From Algoriphagus sp. (GTDB lineage: Bacteria > Bacteroidota > Bacteroidia > Cytophagales > Cyclobacteriaceae), in the NCBI RefSeq assembly GCF_013373065.1, contig NZ_JABXIN010000018.1, positions 1-64,000 on the forward strand: a DNA stretch of 64,000 nucleotides, in the 5' to 3' direction. The notes below the pieces were generated by a model. It was not told the DNA's origin. It did not search any database and worked only from the letters and a program-made list of their open reading frames with translations. Positions within the stretch are counted from its first letter, which is position 1; every line of letters begins with the position of its first letter. This document shows positions 18,827 through 28,059 of this stretch, one piece after another. A program made the position numbers and the translations under genes.

Positions 18827-18904
18827 CAAGAGGAACTTATCCTTTTTTGCTCTCCCCAATACCCTTAAAAATTGTAGCTTTGTGGCTTTAGAAAGGAAAT
18901 ATCC

Positions 18905-19933
18905 ATGCATCAGGAAAAAATTGAAGCGATAAAGGCTGCGATTGAGGCAGCAGATGCGAACAACGCAGATGAGTTAGAGGCTTATCGAATGAAGTTCATC
19001 TCGAAGAAGAGTGTGGTTGGTGAACTCTTTGCTGCCATGGGTCAAATTCCCAACGAAGAGAAGCGTGCCTATGGACAATTAGTCAATGGCGTCAAGCAAA
19101 TGGCAGAGGCCAAATTTCAAGAATTGATCGAAAAGGTCAGTACTGTGAATAAAAAAGCAAAGTCGGCTGATCTGGACCTGACCTTGCCACCTTCAAATCA
19201 GGCGATCAGTGGGATTCATCCCTTAACCGCTACCCGTCAGCGAATCATTGAAATTTTTGAACGCATTGGTTTCAACCTTTCTGAAGGTCCGGAAATCGAA
19301 GATGACTGGCATAATTTCACGGCATTGAATTTCCCTGAAAACCATCCCGCTCGTGAGATGCAGGATACCTTTTTCATTGAGAAAAATCCGGATATCGCAC
19401 TTCGCACGCACACCTCTTCTGTGCAGGTGCGTGTAATGGAAAATCAAAAACCACCAATCCGTACGCTTTCTCCAGGGCGAGTGTACCGAAATGAAGCCAT
19501 TTCCGCCCGTGCCCATTGTATTTTCCATCAGGTAGAAGGCCTGTATGTAGATGAAAATGTAGGCTTTGCGGACTTGAAGAATACGCTTTATCACTTTGCC
19601 AAAGAAATGTTTGGAAAGGGAACCAAAGTACGGTTTCGCCCTTCCTATTTCCCTTTCACTGAGCCCAGCGCTGAAATCGATATTTCCTGCCTGATTTGCG
19701 GAGGAAAAGGCTGTACTATCTGCAAAGGAACAGGTTGGGTAGAAATTGGAGGTTCGGGAATGGTCGATCCCAATGTGCTTGAAAATTGCGGAATTGATTC
19801 CAAAAAATACACAGGCTTTGCCTTCGGGATGGGAATCGAACGAATTGCCATGCTGAAATATCAAATCAAAGATTTGAGATTATTCACCGAAAATGATGTG
19901 CGGTTCCTACGGCAGTTTAGGCCCTTGTTATAA
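18905..19933 (+). CDS. pheS: Phenylalanine--tRNA ligase alpha subunit
   Basis: Catalytic subunit of the heterotetrameric PheRS that charges tRNA-Phe. An N-terminal coiled coil (about 1-90) is followed by the class II core with motif 2 (PGRVYRNEAISARAHCIFHQVEGL) and motif 3 (GFAFGMGIERIAML). The CLICGGKGCTICKGTGW segment is a cysteine-rich insertion seen in some bacterial PheS. It has 342 residues. PheT is not adjacent, as is common in Bacteroidota. A -7-like TAGCTTTG lies at 18875-18882. Confidence 0.97.
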   Translation: MHQEKIEAIKAAIEAADANNADELEAYRMKFISKKSVVGELFAAMGQIPNEEKRAYGQLVNGVKQMAEAKFQELIEKVSTVNKKAKSADLDLTLPPSNQAISGIHPLTATRQRIIEIFERIGFNLSEGPEIEDDWHNFTALNFPENHPAREMQDTFFIEKNPDIALRTHTSSVQVRVMENQKPPIRTLSPGRVYRNEAISARAHCIFHQVEGLYVDENVGFADLKNTLYHFAKEMFGKGTKVRFRPSYFPFTEPSAEIDISCLICGGKGCTICKGTGWVEIGGSGMVDPNVLENCGIDSKKYTGFAFGMGIERIAMLKYQIKDLRLFTENDVRFLRQFRPLL

Positions 19934-19946
19934 ATGAAAATCTTGC

Positions 19947-19972
19947 AACCCCAGCCTAAGCTGGGGTTTTTT
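19947..19972 (+). terminator. Intrinsic terminator after pheS
   Basis: A perfect 9-pair GC-rich stem (19947-19955 with 19960-19968) with loop CTAA runs into six T residues, 13 bases after the pheS stop. Confidence 0.92.
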
Positions 19973-20073
19973 CTTTAGGAGGCAAAAATTCTTACTCCAC
20001 TGGAAATTCTCTGAAAATCAGCTATTTTGCAGTAAGGCTAAACAATTGAAATAACCAAAAAAAGCCTTTTTGA

Positions 20074-21078
20074 ATGATGAAGAGAATATTTTTAATTGCC
20101 TTTTTAGGGTTTCTGCTTTTTAGTTGCGATCAAAAAAATCAGGTAGTCCAGGACCAAGTCAATTCATCAGAAAAAAATGGTGAACCTGAAAAGGACACTT
20201 CTTCTTCGATCTTTGGAAACTATGTTGACGATGGCTATGCACAAAAAGAGGAAGGCTATGATTGGGTAGCAGTCATGGTCAAACCAAGAACAGATCAGAG
20301 TATTTTTATTTCCATCCGCTCACGAGCCGATCGGAAAAATCCGACCTGTACTTTTGATGCGATTGCCTATCTGCAATCCGAAAATACCTATGAGGTATCC
20401 AATGGTGGGAAAAGGATCATTTTTGCCTTTGAGGGGGATCAGATTCAAATTATTACCGAAAATCCAGCAGATCGAGATGCTCTCTATTTTTTCTGTAGTG
20501 GGGGAGCAACCCTAGAAGGAACCTATACTAAGATTTCTGAAGTGCTTGATGCCGATCAAATTGATCCGACTCTTTTCAGCAAGGATTTGAATCTTCAGGG
20601 AGTGGGATTCAACGTATCATCTGTCAGAGATGAGGGTATAACCAAGCTCACCATTTTCACTTTTGGATTGAAGGAGCAGGAGTATAATGAAACCATAGAC
20701 TTGATTGGAGAGCAGGTAGTGAATGCAGAAGTGGAGGATTTGGATTCAGACGGTTCTCCGGAATTGCTGGTATATACCCAGTCTGATGGGAGCGGTAGCT
20801 ATGGTCAGGTGTATGCTTTTTCTGTGAATAACCTAAAATCCATGAGTCAGGCATATTTTCCTCCTACATCTGAGAACCCCAAGATCAGTCAAGGATATAT
20901 GGGTCATGATGAATTTGCTTTAGTTGAGACTTACCTCGTTCAGCGCTTTCCAATTTATTTGGATGGAGATCCTAATGCGAATCCTTCGGGGGGTATACGT
21001 CAAGTTTCTTATAAACTGATTCCCGGTGAGGCAATGAAAAAGTTTGAGCTTTATCAGGTTAATGAATTTGAAAAATAA
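20074..21078 (+). CDS. Lipoprotein of unknown function
   Basis: A 334-residue predicted lipoprotein: the signal peptide ends FLLFSC (Cys near residue 18), followed by an acidic, Ser-rich linker (about 20-45). The body has a first domain resembling small bacterial lipoprotein folds and a second with EDLDSDGSPELLVY near residue 223, similar to the Asp-rich calcium loops of FG-GAP/VCBS-type repeats. No named family recognised. The next gene starts 2 bases after its stop, so they are co-transcribed. ATG 20077 is an equal alternative start. Confidence 0.75.
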   Translation: MMKRIFLIAFLGFLLFSCDQKNQVVQDQVNSSEKNGEPEKDTSSSIFGNYVDDGYAQKEEGYDWVAVMVKPRTDQSIFISIRSRADRKNPTCTFDAIAYLQSENTYEVSNGGKRIIFAFEGDQIQIITENPADRDALYFFCSGGATLEGTYTKISEVLDADQIDPTLFSKDLNLQGVGFNVSSVRDEGITKLTIFTFGLKEQEYNETIDLIGEQVVNAEVEDLDSDGSPELLVYTQSDGSGSYGQVYAFSVNNLKSMSQAYFPPTSENPKISQGYMGHDEFALVETYLVQRFPIYLDGDPNANPSGGIRQVSYKLIPGEAMKKFELYQVNEFEK

Positions 21079-21080
21079 AT

Positions 21081-21476
21081 ATGATTATGAAATCTCTATT
21101 AAAAGATCGCAATTCACTTCTGATTCTAACCCTAGGAATAATTGCTGCGGGCTTTGTCCACTGGCTTATACCCTATGATGAGTTGGACATGTCTAGCCAA
21201 CCCTATATTCCCAAGATGGGAATTGCAGCAGTTTTAGTAGGGATAATTGGGGCAATAGTAAAAAAGAAGACACCTCTTCTGGTGTCTTTTTTGGCCACAG
21301 CAGGCTTTGCGTTTGCGATTTTTATTCGAGTTGTTTTCGATACCTTGGTGGTTGACTCTTCCTCCCACAGTCTTTGGCCATTCGAAATTCTAATTATTGT
21401 CTTGATCTCCTTTCCGGCCTCCCTATTGGGTGCTGGACTACTAAGCTTGATCAATAAATTTTTGATCAAAAGCTGA
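21081..21476 (+). CDS. Four-helix membrane protein of unknown function
   Basis: A 131-residue protein with four hydrophobic segments (about 10-28, 42-58, 65-85, 100-125), starting at ATG 21081 or 21087. It directly follows the lipoprotein gene and is probably its partner. I do not recognise the family. A strong terminator-like hairpin (21262-21292) sits inside the coding sequence at the KKKTPLLVSF segment. Confidence 0.65.
   Translation: MIMKSLLKDRNSLLILTLGIIAAGFVHWLIPYDELDMSSQPYIPKMGIAAVLVGIIGAIVKKKTPLLVSFLATAGFAFAIFIRVVFDTLVVDSSSHSLWPFEILIIVLISFPASLLGAGLLSLINKFLIKS
21262..21292 (+). terminator. Terminator-like hairpin inside the membrane-protein gene
   Basis: An 8-pair perfect stem (21267-21274 with 21281-21288), six-base loop, flanked by an A run and followed by six T residues, the standard form of an intrinsic terminator. 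It is in the sense orientation within the 131-codon gene. It may attenuate the transcript of the lipoprotein pair or be fortuitous. Confidence 0.45.
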
Positions 21477-21500
21477 GTCTTAATACCCTTCTTTTAAAAA

Positions 21501-21538
21501 TAAAATTGCCTGCGGTTAATTATCCACAGGCAATTTTA
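21501..21538. terminator. Bidirectional terminator between the membrane-protein gene and rpiB
   Basis: A 12-pair perfect stem (21501-21512 with 21527-21538) lies between convergent genes. On the minus strand it is followed by a T-rich stretch, so it fits best as the rpiB operon terminator. The rpiB stop codon lies in the loop. Confidence 0.8.
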
Positions 21539-21957
21539 TTTACTCGATTATTATGACGGCCACCTTCGAACTCCGTCGTAAGGAAGATTTCCACCATATT
21601 TTCGGCATCTTGAAAATTGACAAAACGTGCAGGTAATGCGATTACGTTTGCATCATTATGTCGTCTAGCTAAAGAAGCTAGGGCAGTGTTCCAACATAGT
21701 GCAGCTCGGATTCCCTGATGCTTATTTGCAGTCATCGCTACTCCATTTCCACTTCCACAAATCACAATCCCTTGGTCAAATTCTCCCTTTTCGATCGCTG
21801 TACAAAGAGGGTGCACATAATCCGGATAGTCCACTGAAGAATCAGAGAAAGGACCAAAATCCTTTACCTCATATCCTTGTTTTTGGAGCTTTTCGATTAA
21901 CTCTTTTTTGTATTCGAAACCCGCATGGTCTCCTCCAATTGCAATTTTCTTTGCCAT
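21520..21957 (-). CDS. rpiB: Ribose 5-phosphate isomerase B
   Basis: Interconverts ribose 5-phosphate and ribulose 5-phosphate, the step after gnd. The LacA/RpiB signature is complete: GGDHAGFEYK at the N-terminus, SVDYPDYVHPL, the catalytic-Cys segment GIVICGSGNGVAMTANK and GIRAALCWN. It has 145 residues. It is the last gene of the glyA-tatC-rpiB operon, 13 bases after tatC. Confidence 0.95.
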   Translation of the reverse strand: MAKKIAIGGDHAGFEYKKELIEKLQKQGYEVKDFGPFSDSSVDYPDYVHPLCTAIEKGEFDQGIVICGSGNGVAMTANKHQGIRAALCWNTALASLARRHNDANVIALPARFVNFQDAENMVEIFLTTEFEGGRHNNRVNKIACG

Positions 21958-21970
21958 TTGTGTATAAGTT

Positions 21971-22828
21971 TTAATCGTTTTCTTCTTCTCTTTCCCGCTC
22001 GTATTGGGCTTCCTTCAAGGCTCGCTTCTTCTCCAATCGCTTTGCGATATTGATTCCTGCTTCATATAATACCAAAATAGGCATCGCAATGAGCAATTGG
22101 CTGATTACGTCAGGAGGTGTAATAACTGCCGCCAATACCAAAATCACCACAATAGCATGTCGTCGGTATGCTTTCAACATACGAGCAGTAACCAAGCCCG
22201 ACATGGAAAGGAAATAAATGACTACCGGAAGTTGGAACATAATGGCAGAAGCCAGAACCAACATCGTCAAGGTGGTCACATAAGAGGTGATATCAAATTC
22301 ATTCAGAATGGAGGGGTCCAACTGATAATTCGATAGGAAGTTAATGGAAAGGGGCGATAGGATGTAATACCCAAAGGCAGCTCCCATGAAGAATAGCAAG
22401 CTTACAAAGAAGACAGCACCTCGTGCAGCTTGTTTTTCCTGATCATATAAACCGGGACTAATAAATCGCCAAACCTCCCAAAAGACATAAGGGAAAGCAA
22501 CAATAAATCCAACCACAAAACTCGAAGTCATGTGCATGGAAAATTGTCCTGTCATTTGCCGGCTTTGGATGGTGAACGGAAGTTCGTCAATGCAAAGTGC
22601 AGGCATATTCACATAGCTAGCCAGATCGCACAGCACCCGGTAGGTAAAGAAGTCAATCTTGGAGGGGCCCAAGATGACAACCCCAAACACAATGCTCTTC
22701 GCCAAAAATGCAGTGACAGAAAAGATCAAAATGGCCGCAATCGATCGTAATAAATGCCATCGAAGTGCCTCCAAATGATCTAGGAAGGACATTCCATCCT
22801 CTTCTTCTTGATATTGGTCTAATGCCAC
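21971..22828 (-). CDS. tatC: Sec-independent protein translocase TatC
   Basis: Polytopic component of the twin-arginine translocase that recognises folded precursors. It has six membrane segments and the family hallmark MSFLDHLEALRWHLLRS near the N-terminus, plus the conserved FPYVFWEVWRFISPGL loop and a charged cytosolic tail. It has 285 residues when started at the GTG at 22828, which lies 15 bases after glyA; an ATG at 22792 (MSFLDHLEA) is an alternative. No tatA is in the window. Confidence 0.94.
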   Translation of the reverse strand: MALDQYQEEEDGMSFLDHLEALRWHLLRSIAAILIFSVTAFLAKSIVFGVVILGPSKIDFFTYRVLCDLASYVNMPALCIDELPFTIQSRQMTGQFSMHMTSSFVVGFIVAFPYVFWEVWRFISPGLYDQEKQAARGAVFFVSLLFFMGAAFGYYILSPLSINFLSNYQLDPSILNEFDITSYVTTLTMLVLASAIMFQLPVVIYFLSMSGLVTARMLKAYRRHAIVVILVLAAVITPPDVISQLLIAMPILVLYEAGINIAKRLEKKRALKEAQYEREREEEND

Positions 22829-22843
22829 GTTACTAGTTAAAGA

Positions 22844-24112
22844 TTAGTATAAAGGAAATTGAACCATCCAGTCATTCACCTCAGTGCGAATCTGATTTAA
22901 TACTGCCTCATCGGAATGGTTCATCAAGGCTTTATCGATCAATTTTACAATTTTTCGCATATCATCTTCCTTCAACCCCCTGGTGGTAACAGCAGCTGTT
23001 CCAACCCGCATTCCTGAAGTCACAAAAGGAGATTTGTTATCAAATGGCACCATGTTTTTGTTGATGGTGATATCAACCTTTCCTAGCGTTTCTTCAGCAA
23101 GTTTTCCGGTGAGGTCTTTATTTCGAAGGTCGATCAACATCAGGTGGTTGTCAGTTCCTCCTGAGATCAATTTATAACCCAGTTTGACAAATTCTTCTGC
23201 CATCACAGCCGCATTCCGTTTCACTTGTACGATGTAATGCATGTATTCATCTGAAAGCGCTTCTTCAAATGCGACAGCTTTCGCGGCGATGATATGTTCC
23301 AAAGGGCCTCCTTGGGTTCCAGGGAAAACACCCATATCCAATAGGGAAGACATTTTTCGTATTTCTCCTTTTGGCGTTGTCAATCCCCAAGGGTTGTCAA
23401 AGTCTTCCCGCATCATGATCAAACCACCTCTTGGTCCACGAAGGGTTTTGTGGGTAGTAGTGGTGACGATATGGCAATATTCAAGAGGGTCATTTAGCAG
23501 TCCACGTGCAATAAGGCCAGAAGGGTGTGAAATATCAGCCAACAAAATAGCATCAACTTGATCAGCAATATCCCGAAGGCGCTCATAATCCCAATCTCTG
23601 GAATAGGCAGAAGCTCCACAGATAATCATTTTTGGTTTTACAGCTAAAGCTTTTTCCTCTACTACATCGTAGTTGATTACCCCTGTTTCTTCTTCTACCC
23701 CATAAAAGTGAGGCTCATAAAGTTTTCCGGAGAAATTAACGGGAGAACCATGGGTCAGGTGTCCACCATGTGCTAGATCAAAGCCTAAAATTGCATCTCC
23801 CGGCTTGAGGCAGGCTAGCATCACTGCTGCATTGGCTTGTGCCCCGGAGTGTGGCTGCACATTTGCCCAGCTTGCCCCAAAGAGTTGCTTAGCTCTGTCA
23901 ATGGCGAGTTGCTCAATATCATCTACTACTTCACAGCCACCATAGTAGCGCTTTTTGGGGAGGCCTTCTGCATATTTATTGGTCAAAACACTTCCTGCAG
24001 CTTCCATGACCTGCTTACTGGTGAAGTTTTCAGATGCGATCAGTTCGATCCCACGTTTTTGTCGATCTTCTTCTTTGTTGATGAGGTCAAATACAAGCGT
24101 ATCTCTTTTCAT
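22844..24112 (-). CDS. glyA: Serine hydroxymethyltransferase
   Basis: PLP enzyme that converts serine and tetrahydrofolate to glycine and methylene-tetrahydrofolate. Motifs: [13 protein letters not shown], the PLP-lysine segment [15 protein letters not shown], and [13 protein letters not shown]. It has 422 residues from ATG 24112 (a TTG two codons upstream is unlikely). It is first in the glyA-tatC-rpiB operon and has a reasonable promoter upstream. Confidence 0.97.
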   Translation of the reverse strand: MKRDTLVFDLINKEEDRQKRGIELIASENFTSKQVMEAAGSVLTNKYAEGLPKKRYYGGCEVVDDIEQLAIDRAKQLFGASWANVQPHSGAQANAAVMLACLKPGDAILGFDLAHGGHLTHGSPVNFSGKLYEPHFYGVEEETGVINYDVVEEKALAVKPKMIICGASAYSRDWDYERLRDIADQVDAILLADISHPSGLIARGLLNDPLEYCHIVTTTTHKTLRGPRGGLIMMREDFDNPWGLTTPKGEIRKMSSLLDMGVFPGTQGGPLEHIIAAKAVAFEEALSDEYMHYIVQVKRNAAVMAEEFVKLGYKLISGGTDNHLMLIDLRNKDLTGKLAEETLGKVDITINKNMVPFDNKSPFVTSGMRVGTAAVTTRGLKEDDMRKIVKLIDKALMNHSDEAVLNQIRTEVNDWMVQFPLY

Positions 24113-24175
24113 AATCAAGGGGTTTGAAAGCCTAGCTGTACCAAAAAACAGAAAAGGCCAATGCTAAATGAAGTC

Positions 24176-24206
24176 CAAAAATAGCCCGAAAGTCCTTATT
24201 ATCCAA
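24176..24206 (-). promoter_or_regulatory. Bacteroidota-type promoter of glyA
   Basis: On the minus strand, TTG (24204-24206), 20 bases, then TATTTTTG (24176-24183) matches the phylum consensus -33 TTTG and -7 TAnnTTTG except for one base of the -33. It would give an untranslated leader of about 55-60 bases. Confidence 0.45.
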
Positions 24207-24322
24207 TGTGGATCGAAATTGAAATTTGAGGAAGGAAAAGGATGGTTTTTGAGGGCTTTTTGTTATTCGAATCCCAGGAATTAATAGGAAAAAGCCTGCC
24301 TGAATTTTACTAATTTCGGGGA

Positions 24323-24697
24323 ATGATTGATTTCAAATTCAGACCAGAAACCTATTTTCAGGAAGATAGCAATTCAGTCCTATTGGTGCGCCTTCATTAT
24401 CCGGAAAGCCAATGGGGTGAGCAAATCAGTATTTACGCCCACGAAATGGACCGGATGATTCATCTGGAGGCAGTGGATTTTTATGGAAATGATTACTTGC
24501 TGTATCCATCCAAGGTGGAGGAACCCATGACCTTGGAAGATTTAATTTATTTGATTGAAGGAATGCAAGTGAATCAAGATGACATGGAGGGAAAAATGGA
24601 ATTGGTTCTGGATGGAATTCCGGAGGCCAGTAGTAATTTTTATCCGGAGCTCGAAAAATACTTTGAAGAGAAGCGTAAGAATTTCGGGTTAGATTAG
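24323..24697 (+). CDS. Conserved-looking hypothetical acidic protein
   Basis: A 124-residue soluble, acidic protein with no signal peptide or membrane segment and no motif that I recognise. Its codon use and amino-acid content look like a true gene (for example LLVRLHYPESQWGEQISIYAHE and a C-terminal ELEKYFEEKRKNFGLD). TAATTTCG, one base from the -7 consensus, ends only 4 bases before its ATG. It is convergent with the next small gene, sharing a TTAG stop overlap. Confidence 0.65.
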   Translation: MIDFKFRPETYFQEDSNSVLLVRLHYPESQWGEQISIYAHEMDRMIHLEAVDFYGNDYLLYPSKVEEPMTLEDLIYLIEGMQVNQDDMEGKMELVLDGIPEASSNFYPELEKYFEEKRKNFGLD

Positions 24698-24921
24698 AAA
24701 TCCAGAAATTCTTGTTTTTGATTTTTTAGTCCTTGATTTCGAAACCAATAGTCATAGGTCTCGAATTTGAGACAGTCTTTTAACACTATTCCCTGGTAAC
24801 TAAGATTCTTTAAAGAACCGGAAGGAAGCCATGATTTTAACTTCTTGGCCTGCTCGCTTTGTAATTGGGATAATTGTACCCAGTAGGTGTTATCAATAAG
24901 GATTGGTATTAATTTTTTCAT
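24694..24921 (-). CDS. Small hypothetical protein, 75 residues
   Basis: A basic, aromatic-rich soluble protein (MKKLIPILIDNTYWVQLSQL start; C-terminus QKQEFLDF). No family recognised. It fits the gap exactly between two genes, begins with ATG and shares four bases with the stop of its convergent neighbour. It could also be a chance frame, since it is short. Confidence 0.5.
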   Translation of the reverse strand: MKKLIPILIDNTYWVQLSQLQSEQAKKLKSWLPSGSLKNLSYQGIVLKDCLKFETYDYWFRNQGLKNQKQEFLDF

Positions 24922-25023
24922 AGGCCAATCAGATTTCCTGTAAAAGTATCCTGATAATCAGCCAGCTACAATAATGCCAAATTATTTTTATGTTAAAAAA
25001 ATCTGAGTTTTTATCTTTCCTAA

Positions 25024-25932
25024 ATGATCGGTGGCCTTATCGCTTTTTTATTTTTGCTTCTTGGCTTGTATGGACAGCGTCGACCTGGATTTCCTGTCGA
25101 AAAAGCGATCAAATGGGTGAATAGCTATTTGTTCAATTTGGTGTTGCCAGCAATTGCCTTGTTGTATATTCCAAGCATCAAACCAAGATGGGAGCTGCTT
25201 ATTCCCATTTCTGCGGCTTGGTTAACTTTTTTTCTTTCTTGGTTGATATTTGGGATTTTAGGCCGACTTCTTCATTGGAGTCCTCAGGTAATAGGCTGTT
25301 TGTCTATTGTTGCCGGTCTTGCGAATACCTCCTTTTTGGGCTTTCCTGTAGTGGAGGCTTTATATGGTAAAGAAGGCTTACCCATTGCGCTATTGATGGA
25401 TCAAGGAGGATCTTTTTTATTGGTGTCCTCTATCGCTATCATCTTGGGGGCCATCTACAGTCATCAGTCAGGGGATTTCCGGCAAATTCCATGGAAGATT
25501 TTGAAATTCCCCCCTTTCGGATTTTTGATTGGAACCTTGATCATGAGTTTACTAGGATGGAAGACGCCTGAGTTTTTACTCCCATTTCTTTCCTTGATTG
25601 GTAAAACAATGGCCCCAGTGGCCTTACTTGCTATTGGCTTGCGGTTTCGGGTAGAAAAAGCAGACCTGACATCGGGGTATTTTTGGATGGGCTTAGGGTA
25701 TCGCTTGATACTAGCTCCGGCGATTATCTATGTTCTATACCAGAATTTCATGGATTCCGATGATCTGAATTTTAAGGTTACAGTTTTGGAATCTGCGATG
25801 GCGCCGATGATCACCGGGTCAATCGTGGCTATCAATTATAACCTGGCACCTCGGCTAGCTGCTTTGTTGTCAGGATTAGGGATGGTCGTTTCCCTGATTA
25901 CCTTAGGTTTTTGGTATTTTTTCTTAGGCTGA
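25024..25932 (+). CDS. AEC-family (auxin efflux carrier-like) transporter
   Basis: A 302-residue membrane protein with about ten hydrophobic segments in the two five-helix repeats of the AEC/BART superfamily. The conserved Asn-rich and Pro segments VNSYLFNLVLPAIALLYI and LANTSFLGFPVVEALYG are present. The substrate is probably an organic acid or other anion but cannot be told from sequence. TATCTTTC ends 4 bases before the ATG. Its end overlaps the convergent phosphatase gene by 9 bases. Confidence 0.85.
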   Translation: MIGGLIAFLFLLLGLYGQRRPGFPVEKAIKWVNSYLFNLVLPAIALLYIPSIKPRWELLIPISAAWLTFFLSWLIFGILGRLLHWSPQVIGCLSIVAGLANTSFLGFPVVEALYGKEGLPIALLMDQGGSFLLVSSIAIILGAIYSHQSGDFRQIPWKILKFPPFGFLIGTLIMSLLGWKTPEFLLPFLSLIGKTMAPVALLAIGLRFRVEKADLTSGYFWMGLGYRLILAPAIIYVLYQNFMDSDDLNFKVTVLESAMAPMITGSIVAINYNLAPRLAALLSGLGMVVSLITLGFWYFFLG

Positions 25933-26730
25933 CCAAATCCGATCCAATTCTTTTAAAAATTCATCATGAATTCGTGAATTGGTAGCCACAATTTGTCTTC
26001 CAAAGATATAATTTGATTCTCCAGCAAAATCTGTAACCTTCCCTCCGGCTTCTTTAACGATCAGGGAGCCAGCTGCGACGTCATAAGAATTGAGGTTGTA
26101 TTCAAAAAAGCCTTCCATTCTACCCATAGCGACATAGGCCAAATCAACGGCAGCGGATCCGAATCGGCGTAATCCATGGGTACTTTGCATTAGGGATTTT
26201 AAAGCAGCAAGGTATTTATCGATCAATTCAAAGTTGTAATAAGGGAACCCGGTAGCAATTAATGAAGCAGCCAAATTCGGAGCTTGACTGACTTGAATAG
26301 GGGTCTCATTACAAAAAGCGCCTCCTCCTTTGATCGCATAAAAACATTCATGCAAATTGATTTCATAGACCACTCCCAAAATGACCTCCTCTCGTTCCAT
26401 TAAGGCGATGCTAACTGAAAATACAGGAACACCATGAATGAAATTGGTCGTACCATCCAGTGGATCAATGACCCAATTGTATACTTCTGATTGGGTTGTA
26501 TTCGTGCCTTCCTCCGTAATAAAACCAGCTTCGGGGAAAATCTGAGTCAGTTGTGCTACGATTCTACGCTCGGCCTCTTTATCCACATAAGAAACCAAAT
26601 CATTGAATCCTTTGTGTTCTACCTTTTTTACATCAAAATGCTGTCGTTCCTTACGGATAAAGGCACCAACAGTCTTTGCGACTTCCTGAGTTTGCTCCAA
26701 CAGTTGTTGTAGTTTTTCTTGACTGAGCAT
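25924..26730 (-). CDS. Inositol monophosphatase family protein
   Basis: A 268-residue Mg2+-dependent phosphatase. The metal-binding motifs are EEGTN, WVIDPLDGTTNFIHGVPVFSVSIAL and, near the C-terminus, NSYDVAAGSLIVKEAGGKVTDF. The family includes SuhB (inositol 1-phosphate, also an antitermination factor in E. coli) and related sugar phosphatases; the natural substrate here is not certain. It stands between the convergent transporter and rsmI and could share a transcript with neither. Confidence 0.9.
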   Translation of the reverse strand: MLSQEKLQQLLEQTQEVAKTVGAFIRKERQHFDVKKVEHKGFNDLVSYVDKEAERRIVAQLTQIFPEAGFITEEGTNTTQSEVYNWVIDPLDGTTNFIHGVPVFSVSIALMEREEVILGVVYEINLHECFYAIKGGGAFCNETPIQVSQAPNLAASLIATGFPYYNFELIDKYLAALKSLMQSTHGLRRFGSAAVDLAYVAMGRMEGFFEYNLNSYDVAAGSLIVKEAGGKVTDFAGESNYIFGRQIVATNSRIHDEFLKELDRIWSA

Positions 26731-26778
26731 GGGTGATCTAGTTGGTTTAAAAGTTTTCCTAAAAAAAGCTTTCTTAAC

Positions 26779-27522
26779 TTAATCCCGATATTTTTTGGAT
26801 CGTTTTTCCTGTTTTTCTTCCCGGGATTCTTTCTTTTCAGGTTTGCCGGAGACGGTAAGGACGATTTCGCCCTTGAGAGGATTATTTTGATAATAGATGA
26901 TCAGTTCTTCCAAACTGCCACGAACATTTTCCTCGTGGATTTTTGTCAATTCTCGAGAAACACAGGCCTGCCGCTCTGTTCCAAACGCCTCAGCAAATTG
27001 TTCTAAGGTCTTTAGTAAGCGATGTGGAGATTCATAAAAAACCATGGTCCTGCTTTCATCCAGCAAGGAGTCTATTCTAGTTTTTCGGCCTTTTTTATGA
27101 GGAAGAAAGCCTTCAAATACAAAACGGTCATTAGGAAGACCAGAATTGACTAAGGCAGGGACAAAGGCTGTGGGACCGGGAAGGCTTTGGACTTCCAATC
27201 CGGCGGCAATTACTTCTCGTACCAATAAGAAACCAGGATCTGAAATCCCTGGAGTACCTGCATCTGAAACCAAGGCAAAAACCTCTCCTTTTTGCATTCG
27301 CTCTACCAGTTTTTCAACTGCCTTGTGTTCATTGAAAATATGATAGGATTGAAGCGAATTGGATATTTCTAGATGCTTAAGAAGCATGCCAGTCGTTCGG
27401 GTATCTTCCGCCAAAATCACATCCACCGATTGGAGAATCTCTAGGGCACGCAAGGTGATATCCTTAAGATTTCCAATCGGTGTAGGTACTAAATAAAGGC
27501 TGATCGCAGGCGTCTCGCTCAT
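26779..27522 (-). CDS. rsmI: 16S rRNA (cytidine-1402-2'-O)-methyltransferase
   Basis: SAM-dependent tetrapyrrole-methylase-fold enzyme that methylates the ribose of C1402 in the decoding centre. Diagnostic motifs: LYLVPTPIGNLKDITLRALEIL at the N-terminus, AEDTRTTGMLLKHL and VSDAGTPGISDPG. It has 247 residues with a Lys/Glu-rich tail of about 15 residues. It overlaps the pterin dehydratase gene by 4 bases (ATGA), so they are translationally coupled. Confidence 0.95.
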   Translation of the reverse strand: MSETPAISLYLVPTPIGNLKDITLRALEILQSVDVILAEDTRTTGMLLKHLEISNSLQSYHIFNEHKAVEKLVERMQKGEVFALVSDAGTPGISDPGFLLVREVIAAGLEVQSLPGPTAFVPALVNSGLPNDRFVFEGFLPHKKGRKTRIDSLLDESRTMVFYESPHRLLKTLEQFAEAFGTERQACVSRELTKIHEENVRGSLEELIIYYQNNPLKGEIVLTVSGKPEKKESREEKQEKRSKKYRD

Positions 27523-27752
27523 TCTAAAATGGCATCGATGGCTTTTGCCAGTTGATGGTCTTTCTCAGTTACCGTATTTCCGGCATCATGCGTAGTCAAT
27601 TCGATTTCAACTGTATTGTAAACATTACTCCAGTTGGGATGATGCTGCTGCTCTTCTGCTAGAAAAGCCACACGGGTCATAAAAGCAAAGGCTTCCTGAA
27701 AATCCCGGAAGGTAAATGATTTTTTGAGACGATTATTTTCTTCTTTCCACAT
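27519..27752 (-). CDS. 4a-hydroxytetrahydrobiopterin dehydratase (pterin carbinolamine dehydratase)
   Basis: A 77-residue PCD/DCoH-family enzyme that recycles oxidised pterin cofactor. The catalytic signature EEQQHHPNWSNVYNTVEIELTTH spans about residues 30-52, preceded by FTFRDFQEAFAFM. It is shorter than the usual 95-110 residues because the N-terminal lead is reduced, but all core motifs are present. No aromatic amino-acid hydroxylase is in the window. It lies 12 bases after the DUF493 gene. Confidence 0.88.
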   Translation of the reverse strand: MWKEENNRLKKSFTFRDFQEAFAFMTRVAFLAEEQQHHPNWSNVYNTVEIELTTHDAGNTVTEKDHQLAKAIDAILE

Positions 27753-27764
27753 CAGCTAGAAATT

Positions 27765-28034
27765 TTAAAGTGAAATCACGCCCTCAACGGTGGCTGCTTT
27801 TTCATAATAAGCAATGATCTCATCGGCACTATGAACCATTACTTGGATGGTTGTACTTACATATTTTCCTCCCGAACTTGCCTTTAAGGTCATTTCGTTT
27901 TTTGGGAAAAGCGCACCGATTTCATTTTCCCGACCATTGGGAACAATAAATTTAAACATATACAACATGGGAAATTCTCCATGTGCTTCAAGCTTCTCTT
28001 TGAAAGTCGCTTTGTTAAACGGCTTTTGTATCAT
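27765..28034 (-). CDS. DUF493 family protein
   Basis: An 89-residue small ferredoxin-like-fold protein. The frame reaches up to 28142, through the terminator of the upstream gene, but the ATG at 28034 (MIQKPFNKATFKEKLEAHGEFPMLYMFKFI) is the natural start. The conserved FPMLYMFKFIVPN and SSGGKYVSTTIQVMVHSADEIIAYYEKAATVEGV are typical for DUF493/YbeD. The function is not established; E. coli YbeD lies beside lipoate genes. It heads the DUF493-dehydratase-rsmI run. Confidence 0.88.
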   Translation of the reverse strand: MIQKPFNKATFKEKLEAHGEFPMLYMFKFIVPNGRENEIGALFPKNEMTLKASSGGKYVSTTIQVMVHSADEIIAYYEKAATVEGVISL

Positions 28035-28059
28035 TTTTCCTCCTGTCAAAATAAAATTC

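Noticed and set aside
19223..19864. 213-codon frame opposite pheS
   Set aside because: Antisense to the conserved catalytic core of PheS; no family features.
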